From Dama dama (lineage: Eukaryota > Chordata > Mammalia > Artiodactyla > Cervidae): a stretch of DNA of 64,000 nucleotides. The notes beneath the pieces are model-generated. The model was not told the DNA's origin and did no database searches. It worked only from the letters and a program-made list of their open reading frames with translations. Shown piece after piece: positions 56,816 to 64,000 of the stretch (its first letter is position 1; the number at the start of each line of letters is the position of its first letter). A program made the translations under genes and the position numbers. Location of the stretch: the NCBI RefSeq assembly GCF_033118175.1, contig NC_083701.1:10807501-10871500 (forward strand). Direction: 5' to 3'.

Positions 56816-57042
56816 GGGGCCTTCCCTGGTAGCTCAGTGGCAAAGAATCTGCCTGCCAATGCAGGAGACCCTGGCTCAGTTCCTGGGTCAGGAAGATCTC
56901 CTGGGTCAGGAAGATCCCCTGGGGAAGGAAATGGCAACCCACTCCAGTATTCTTGCCTGGAGATTCCCCATGGACAGAGGAGCCTGGCGGGCTACAGTCC
57001 ATGAGGTCTGAGCGACTGAGCAACTAAACAACAATAACAACA
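56816..57042 (+). mobile_element. Bov-tA SINE with internal 18-bp duplication
   Basis: A sense copy. CTGGGTCAGGAAGATC occurs twice in a row (56882-56915). It is flanked by the perfect 12-bp repeat ACACAGGCTAAG (56804-56815 and 57043-57054). Confidence 0.92.
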
Positions 57043-57093
57043 ACACAGGCTAAGAGTCATCAACTTAACAAAACTGTGAGCATTTACCTTGCA

Positions 57094-57304
57094 CCAGTCC
57101 CTAGTGGCTCAGACGGTAAAGCATCTGCCTACAATGCGGAAGACCTGGATTCAATCCCTGGGTCAGGGAAGATCTCCTAGAGAAGGAAATGGCAACCCAC
57201 TGGAGTGTTCTTGCCTGGAAAATCCCATGGACGGAGGAGCCTGATAGTCTGCAGTCCATGGGGTTGCAGAGTCAGACATGACTGAGCGACTTCACTTTCA
57301 CTTC
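57094..57304 (+). mobile_element. Bov-tA SINE
   Basis: A sense copy, CAGTCCCTAGTGGCTCAGAC...GAGCGACTTCACTTTCACTT. Confidence 0.88.
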
Positions 57305-58448
57305 AGACCCTGTATGGGGCATGTATGACATTGCAGACATCCAAAAACTACTAATCGCATGATTTGAACACATTGAGATGAATGGTGTGGAGTCCCTGCC
57401 CTTGCAGAGTCCACAGGTAAATGAAGAGAGGGACATTAAGACAGTGTACACAGCAAGCGCTCTGGTGTATAGTGACCCAGGTGCCCACACGGCCCAAGTC
57501 AGCCTCCCACCCCTATCGGTGAGTCCGGGAAGTTTTGCAGGAAGATATGATACCTAGGTGGGCAGTGAAAGCAGAAAACTAGAGTTAGCCTGGTTAGGGA
57601 GGCTCACTGCAGGGAAGGAAGGACATATTCTATCAAAGGACAGACGGTAAAAATGAAAGCACTGAAGAAGGTGTTTCTTCGGCTTCTTCCAGAAGCATTC
57701 CTTGAGACAAGGGTTCGCATGCAAGTATCTTGCTTGGAGGTGGTCCCAGGAAACCCACCCAGGTAGACAGGAGAGGAAGAAAGATGGTAGGGAAAGGAAA
57801 GGAATCCAATCTTGAGGCGTTATCAGACTAGTTAGCTCTGTGGGTGACTGGAGCTGAATCTCGGTGGAGAACCTGGGAAATGGTGTAGAAAGCGTGCCTC
57901 AAAAGTATCTGCCCAAAGGGTGAAGGTGCTGAGGACTCTATGCTGGTGTCCATCTGGAATCTGTTAAGAGCAGCTCCTTGCGGGAGGGCAGGGAGTGGAG
58001 GGGGTGGGCGTTTGCTTCCTGGAGATTTTAGCCTGCGGCGCACATGGGCAGAGTGCCCTCCAGTGGCCAGAGAAAAACTCCGTGCAAAGAAAACTCAAGG
58101 GCTGGCTGATGGCAGAAGCTGGGAAGAGAGAATGCAGGCCAGGTGCCTACCGCATCCGCCATCGTGGGCGTATAGGAATACAGATGCTTCGGGGTTTCTA
58201 GAACAGAAGGTCCAACACAGGGAATTGCAGGCCATGAAGCGGAAGAGATAGGCGGAGGCAAGGGCAGGAATATGTGAATATAGGTCATGCTCCTGTGTTT
58301 CAACTTTGTCCTGAGGGCAGTTGGAGGTTTTGAGATTGGGTTTGGTCAGTATTTTATCTTTGAAATATCACTCTGGTTGCCATATGGAACATGCCTTTGA
58401 ATGAGATAAGACCAGTCCTGAACCCAGGAAGAGGGTCTCATATTAATT
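57305..58448. other. Intron, unassigned
   Basis: 57690-58130 has the look of an old interspersed repeat that I cannot name. No exon. Confidence 0.4.
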
Positions 58449-58460
58449 AATAGTCAAGGA

Positions 58461-58637
58461 AGGGACTTCCCTAGTGGTCCAATGGTTAAGACTTTGCCTT
58501 CCATTGCAGAGACTGTGGGTTTGACTCCTGGTTAGGGAACTAAGGTCTTGCATGCCACACAGTGCAGCAAAACAAACAAAAAAACCTTATAGCTGGATTG
58601 TATTTAAAAAATCTTTTTTAAAAAATGTTTAAAAAAA
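58461..58637 (+). mobile_element. CHR-type SINE
   Basis: AGGGACTTCCCTAGTGGTCC head and A/T-rich tail, flanked by AATAGTCAAGGA (58449-58460 and 58638-58649). Confidence 0.9.
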
Positions 58638-58649
58638 AATAGTCAAGGA

Positions 58650-60448
58650 GGAAAGCAGGAAGGACCTGATAGGAACAGTGAGAGGATTAGAAAAAATATG
58701 TTGGAGACAAAAAGAAACCTGCCTGGACTTGGCAGTTTATTGGATCTGAATATGATGGGAAGAAAGGGTCAAGGATGACTCTGAGGGTCTCTAACTTGGA
58801 TGGCTTGTCCATGCCGGTGCCATCAACCAAGTCAGAGAATGAAGAAACAGGAGCAGGTGTAGGTGCGGAGGACATGCAGTCAGGTGCAGCACTTGTAATT
58901 TGAGGAGTGTGAAGGCAACCCAGCATGGAACAGAGAAGCCTGGAGCCCAAGGAGAACTGACTTGGAAATGGGATTCTAGAGACTCACACCTGATTGTTGG
59001 TGAAAGGTTGAGAGTGAACAAGATGGCCCAGGTGAGTGTGCAAACTGTGAACCTTGTAGGGGTCAAGGACAGAACCATAACAACAATCACCAACACTGAA
59101 GATAGTACATAAGCCAAAAAAATAAATAAATCCTTGAAGGGGCCAGACACAAAGAAAATAGATGTGGTATAAGGAGCACAGAGAAGTCAAGAGACCTATG
59201 AACTTGGGTGTGATCACCACACCGGTTCCCAGGGATGCCCAAGGAGCCTTGCACAGAGACTGGTGTAGTGATGTCCTCATTTTGGCTGGCAATCTGACCT
59301 TCCCTAGATTCGTTTCATGCAGATGGACACAGAGCATGAACAGGCACTAGAGATAGCTAGTTTGAGAAGTTAGGGTGGAGATGATTAGTTACAAGTGTCT
59401 TCAGCATCCAGAGCACCTTGCAGTTTTTCTTATCAGAGGCACTTAGAGAAAGTGGAGGGGGAGAGGAGAAAGAAAGAAGAAAGGAAGGGATCACTAGAGG
59501 AGGGCAAGTTTGAAGAAGTTAGAGGGGGACCCAGAGATGAGGAAGAAGCATTGATATTCAGCAGGAGAAGGGAAGATGCATTGTCTGGAGTTGAAGCCAA
59601 AGAGATGAAGATATGATGAATGAGATGATTGTATGAGTAAGGAAAGTGAGAGCCTCAGTGTTCTCAATAGCATATCAGACAAGACCATCTACTGAGAAGA
59701 ATCAAGTGGAGAGTGAAGTTAAGGAGAGTGATTAGAGCTGAGAAGGGCCACTGAGAATAGCAGAAAAGGAAGCTGACCAAGGGCAGTGATGCACAGGCAG
59801 AAATCTGGGCCCAGCTGAGACTGGAGACCATGAATTTACAAATTTTCTCTTTTTCTTGTCATAGTTTTTTTTTTTTTTAAATCCTCATACAGGCTATTAG
59901 TACAATGTATTTTTACAATAGAATGCAAAAATAATTTATTTTAAAAAATGTACTTATTTTAATTGGAAGGTAATTACTTTACAATATTGTGATAGCTTTT
60001 TGCCATACGTCAACATGAATCAGCCATAGCTTTGCCACTTAAAATTATCAATTGGTCTTAGAATAACACACTAAAAATTATTTGGAAACAAATTCAACAT
60101 GAAAAGCAAAAAAAAAAAAGAAGATCGTGAATGTTTAGTCATTAAAAAACAGTTTTTTAGTAAGCATTTGTCATTCATGCCCATTTACATGGCTTATTAT
60201 ATCATTATACTCATTTTATGTCAATTTTTAGGCTTCAGTTAAGCTCAAGTCAGCGAAATTGGGACCATGAATTTTCAATGGTCCCAGCCCACTTGGTGAC
60301 GAGGCTACGGTGAGATGCTGTCAGGGTCCCGTTCTCTGTCCTCTCTGGGTGCCTGTGCGTGGCTGCAGGTGCATGTACATAGGGAGCATCACCGCAGAAC
60401 TTCACCTCTGAGGACTGTTTCTGGTTCCTTCTGTGTCTATCTGTCCAG
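58650..60448. other. Intron 5' of exon 60449
   Basis: 59440-59540 is purine-rich. 59935-60035 resembles antisense LINE sequence (GCCATACGTCAACATGAATC). The rest is unassigned. It ends in acceptor CTATCTGTCCAG. Confidence 0.5.
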
Positions 60449-60595
60449 GAGCTGTATTCTCAATCCTATGACGCCGTTGGGGTGATGTTTGCCTCCATCC
60501 CGGGGTTTGCAGACTTTTACTCTCAGACTGAAATGAACAACCAAGGAGTGGAATGCCTCCGCCTGCTGAATGAGATCATTGCTGACTTCGATGAG
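60449..60595 (+). CDS. ADCY8: ADCY8 internal exon: start of the C2 catalytic domain
   Basis: This is a 147-nt exon (49 codons, phase 0-0), with acceptor TATCTGTCCAG and donor GTAAAC. It encodes ELYSQSYDAVGVMFASIPGF, then ADFYSQTEMNNQGVECLRLL and NEIIADFDE. This is the first strand and helix of the C2 class III cyclase fold (GVMFASIPGFADFY). As is general for C2 halves, the first catalytic metal-binding Asp of C1 is replaced (Phe-Ala-Asp follows a Gly-Phe), so the metal ions are held by C1 and C2 contributes substrate and transition-state contacts in later exons. The rest of C2 lies beyond 64000. Confidence 0.96.
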
Positions 60596-62876
60596 GTAAA
60601 CGGGAGCCTCAGAAATTTACAGTCGCGAATAAGCATCCTTGCTGTTGTAGTGTTGTGTTGTTCATTGTAAGCAATGTCTGCACTTACAGAATTCCAGACT
60701 GCATTATAGACATAGACATGTGTCATCTAATTTCATTATTACATGAGATAAAGGCAGTTGTTTCTCCTGGAGGACCAAGAGCTTCAGTGAGGCTAGGAAC
60801 TTAATCCAGGGTCATGCAACCAGCAAATGGCAAAACCAGAACTTGACCGGAGGCCAGTGCTACAAGGCCCTGACATCACAGAGATGGGGCCATTTCTCCA
60901 TCTGCTCAAATTGCCAAAGATAAAACCATCAATTAGCATTTGCTCACAGACCTACACAAAATATAAACACACCCCAGATGGTACTTTCTTCTTCCAGTTT
61001 CCAGGAATGGGGGAAACACTCATGCCACACTTTACATTAATAGGCTTTGCAGGAGGGGGTCTTCTCCCCCTCACCACCTCCCAGCTTGACATAGGACATC
61101 CATGTCCATCCACATGCCTAAATCTTAGATGGGAAGTTTGTGAGTAATTGAAAAGATGTCAGGGAAGAAGCCAGGCAAAAATGTGAGTTCAGCTGAAGTC
61201 CAACCTCCTCAGCCTGATCCCCCAGGGAGCTCAGGGCTATAAGTGGTACCACAGAGGTCCACCTTGAGGCAAGGCTTTTGTACACCTGTCTAGGTCAGCC
61301 ATTGGCCATGGGCTACCCCCATGGGGGGTGTGTGATCTTCCAAGCATTGTCAAGAAGAGGGCTTTCAGGGCTATTCTCCAAAATGGGTATAACAGTACAC
61401 TGTTAGCAGCCAGCCCGGAGGGTACTCAGGAGAATGAGCCCATACAAGAGAACTGAGCTGGGATCAACAGCATCTACCCCATCCCCCTAAACAAAGCTCT
61501 CTCCTTTAATCCCCACCATCCATCTAGAATGTCCTGTGGAGTCCTGCTTCTTAATAGTTCTTGGATATGCCCTTCACCATCTCACCATCAAAGTGGCCCT
61601 TGACCTGCTTTAGTCCATATTGTTTCTCATCTGAATGAGTACAGTCAGCTTACCATTCACGCTTCTGCATCTGACTACCAGCAACCACCAAAAGCAACAG
61701 TATTTTGCTACATTCCTTTGAAGCCTAAAATCCCTTGGCGGCTCCTCTTTGCCAGTCTTCCCAATAAACAGAGGTCGAAGACAGCATCTCTGTTGGTAGA
61801 GATGGAGGTTTGAGGAGGGAACTTGGAAAGACTAAGAGAAGGAATCGGTCCTTCTAAGGGGTTTTAGATCAGGAGGAACAGGAGGAGAAAGGAGATTTGA
61901 GGAGAAGGTGAAAGAAGAAAGAGGAGAAGCAGAGATGAGAGAGTGGAAGAAAAAGAGGGGGAAAGATGAGGAAGAAGAGACACCGCAGAGAAGGAAGAAA
62001 GAAGAGAATGTAGTCAACAGGAAGGAAAAATAAGACTCCCTGGCTTGCCAACCCCAAGCCCCATCAGCCTTCTTTGCATGGGTCCTTGGATCATCTGGAC
62101 ATGCCTTTTTTTTCCACACAAGACTTATTTATTTGTATTATAGTCTACATACTATAACAAAAACTTATCAATGTGACAAATATATAATGAACTTCTGCAA
62201 GGCAAGAAAAATGAAGTGCAATAGATGGACAAAGTACATGGTGTTTATAACAATAATTGGCAAGTTTGGAGATTTGTCAGATCACATATAGACACTGCTT
62301 GGATGAAGCAGATAACATATTGTTACCTAAAGGATATAGCAAGCAGTGAAGATACACATTGGAGAGACCAGCCTCATCTCCTAGAGAGAAATGTGAGCTT
62401 TGGGGATCCTAAAATTAAAGCAAATATTTTACCGTTATTACCAACAGTGACAAGTCAGATTGCCTTCTTCCTTTGGGTCCAAAGAGACCCTCTAGACTCT
62501 GCCTTGATTGATCTCCAACCAGATACCTTTCAGTAATCGTGTTGCTCTTCTTGCTGATGTAATTGCCACTGGAACCTGGCTCAGAGGAAGGTGGAACGTT
62601 GCCTGGAGCACACGTTCCAGGACTGGGTTTGTGATAACCCAATGGCAGGACTTCTCATCCCCAGCCTCTGCCTCATCGAAGGCTGAAGAGTCCCTCACAT
62701 CTCAGTGCTCCTCACAGAGAATTAATAAAGGCACTGATAAGGAACCCCATCATGGCTCCTGATGCTCTTAGCTGCATAGTGGATGTAAAACCAAGTAGCA
62801 AAGCCTCCTAATCGACTTTTGAGGAGGGAACAGTTTTGTCTGGACTGGAAATTGGCCTTCAGCCAAATAGTTCCGA
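60596..62876. other. Intron after exon 60449-60595
   Basis: 61860-62030 is a GGA/GAA purine tract. 60725-60860 is MIR-like. Frames at 60827-61147 and 62225-62536 have no family or splice support. Confidence 0.5.
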
Positions 62877-63095
62877 GGGTTTCTCAGGTGGCACTAGTGG
62901 TAAAGAACCCGCCTGCCAATGCAGGAGACATAAGAGACACGGGTTCGATCCCTGAGTCAGAAAGATCCCCTGGGAGGGCATGGCAACCCACTCCAGTATT
63001 CTTGCCTGGAGAATCCCATGGACAGAGGAGCCTGGCAGGCTACAGCCCATTGGATCGCAAAGAGTCAGACACGACTGAAGCGACTTAGCAGGCAT
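62877..63095 (+). mobile_element. Bov-tA SINE
   Basis: A sense copy, GGTTTCTCAGGTGGCACTAG...CACGACTGAAGCGACTTAGC. Confidence 0.9.
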
Positions 63096-63421
63096 GCATG
63101 TAGTAGTTCGTAAGAGAAGAGAGGAAGGCAGCTCCCCCTCCTGCAGGAATCTGGGGAAATGCAATTGTAAGGAGGCAGAGGGAGGGAGGTGGGCAACCAA
63201 AAACATGCCAAAATCTCTGAGCTAAAATATCAATAGTCAAAGGGCTTGCTAAGAGACCAAGCCTGCTTAGTGGCATCCAAGGATAAACGTCAGGCATTAA
63301 ATGGCTGAGGACAGACACTGCTCCAGCCACTTTCTGCCCTGGCACAGTTTGCAGGATCTCAGAATAGTGGCTTAACTTTAGCTCAAGAAGTGAAGTTACT
63401 GCAATACAGTAACCAAGTATA

Positions 63422-63630
63422 AGGCTTTTTCTGGTGGTTCAGTGGTAAAGAATCCACCTGCCAATGCAGGGGACGCACATTTGATCCCTGGGTCAGGAAG
63501 ATCCCCTGGAGAAGGGAACGGCAACCCACTCCAGTATTCTTGCTTGGGAAATCCCGTGGACAGAGGAGCCTGATGGGCTATAGTCCCTGGGGTCGCACAT
63601 GACTTAGTGACTAAACAACAATAACAACAA
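63422..63630 (+). mobile_element. Bov-tA SINE
   Basis: A sense copy, AGGCTTTTTCTGGTGGTTCA...CTAAACAACAATAACAACAA. Flanks ACCAAGTATA (63412-63421) and ACCAGGTATA (63631-63640). Confidence 0.9.
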
Positions 63631-63640
63631 ACCAGGTATA

Positions 63641-64000
63641 GACTAATGGTGCCTTAGACCAGGATGCTGACATGAAATGCTAAAATTTTAAATACACACT
63701 GACAGTAAAGCCAAAAGGAGATGTTGATGGATTTCAGAATATTTGCTGTTTCTTCTTTAATCTAATAAAATAGATTTGTTTATTTCAGAGACTCATAGGA
63801 ACTGATCTAGTCCTTAGAGTATCTGGTCACACCCATCTGGGCACCTAACACTTAGCATGTGATCGATAAACGTATGTTGACGGCCTGGATGTTTGATTCT
63901 GAGAAAGGAAAGTGGCTACCTCAAGGATGCTAACCCAGCCCGAGGTGGTCCTCACCGTGAGCCAAGGGCTTGTTTCCAGGAGCCCCAGGCTGCTGGAAGC
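63641..64000. other. Intron to window end
   Basis: Unassigned; the next ADCY8 exon is not reached. Confidence 0.55.

Larger units (their letters stand above)
1..64000 (+). other. ADCY8: ADCY8 locus, internal part (six exons and their introns)
   Basis: The window is the middle of the adenylyl cyclase 8 gene. Six exons joined in order give one continuous reading frame, with phases that agree at every junction, and the product is recognisable as ADCY8 rather than ADCY1 or other paralogs by its distinctive membrane loops and linker. From the known human/rat glycosylation positions 814, 818 and 885 (from memory) I infer that the exons cover about residues 735-1017 of a protein of about 1250 residues. 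AC8 is a plasma-membrane enzyme that makes cAMP from ATP and is activated by Ca2+/calmodulin, mainly in brain and some secretory tissue. Neither the promoter nor the 3' end is in the window. All introns visible at both ends have GT...AG borders. Confidence 0.95.

Noticed and set aside
62225..62536. 103-residue + strand frame
   Set aside because: It shows no known domain, no plausible splice context and no codon bias; most likely chance.
1..64000. A novel multi-gene system (defence, biosynthetic or CRISPR-like)
   Set aside because: The window is intron-dominated mammalian DNA with one known gene; no second coding locus could be supported on either strand.

Overview
The window is nuclear DNA of a bovid ruminant (cattle, sheep, goat or a relative; the sequence alone does not decide which). 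Two things show this: spliced vertebrate exons flanked by AG/GT sites, and dense ruminant-specific retroposons (Bov-tA and Bov-A2 SINEs, BovB RTE LINEs, CHR-type tRNA-Glu SINEs). There is no prokaryotic gene, operon, CRISPR array or plasmid signal.

One gene is supported: ADCY8, the Ca2+/calmodulin-stimulated adenylyl cyclase type 8, on the + strand. Six consecutive internal coding exons lie at 16345-16546, 18568-18657, 31342-31514, 40538-40616, 48427-48585 and 60449-60595. They are open and in phase (850 nt, one base plus 283 codons) and run from the membrane helices of the second transmembrane cassette through the linker into the start of the C2 catalytic domain. The 5' exons (N-terminus, first membrane cassette, C1) and the last exons (rest of C2, C-terminus, 3' UTR) lie outside. 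The second exon is 90 nt, phase 0 at both ends and carries two N-glycosylation sequons; it matches the cassette whose skipping gives the AC8-B isoform.

Everything else is intron. 1-16344 is intron with HAL1/L1 debris, a near-perfect 65-bp inverted repeat (1002-1158), a solo LTR nested in a SINE with a 6-bp target duplication (1686-2218) and several BovB fragments. 18658-31341 holds a long polypyrimidine tract just after the cassette exon, an antisense BovB with a decayed reverse transcriptase (22257-23498) and an antisense LTR ending about 200 bp before the next exon. 31515-48426 holds mariner-type and other terminal-inverted-repeat fossils, a twin-primed BovB insertion and an L1 3' end cut by three SINEs. 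48586-64000 holds MaLR LTR fossils, more SINEs and a CpG-enriched intronic patch (52815-53195).

I found no undescribed multi-gene system. The most useful leads are the cassette exon with the apparent loss of the third extracellular glycosylation site in exon 31342-31514, the antisense LTR beside that exon, the 1-kb inverted repeat, and well-preserved examples of nested and twin-primed retrotransposition. Repeat family names are from recognition by eye, not from a RepeatMasker run.
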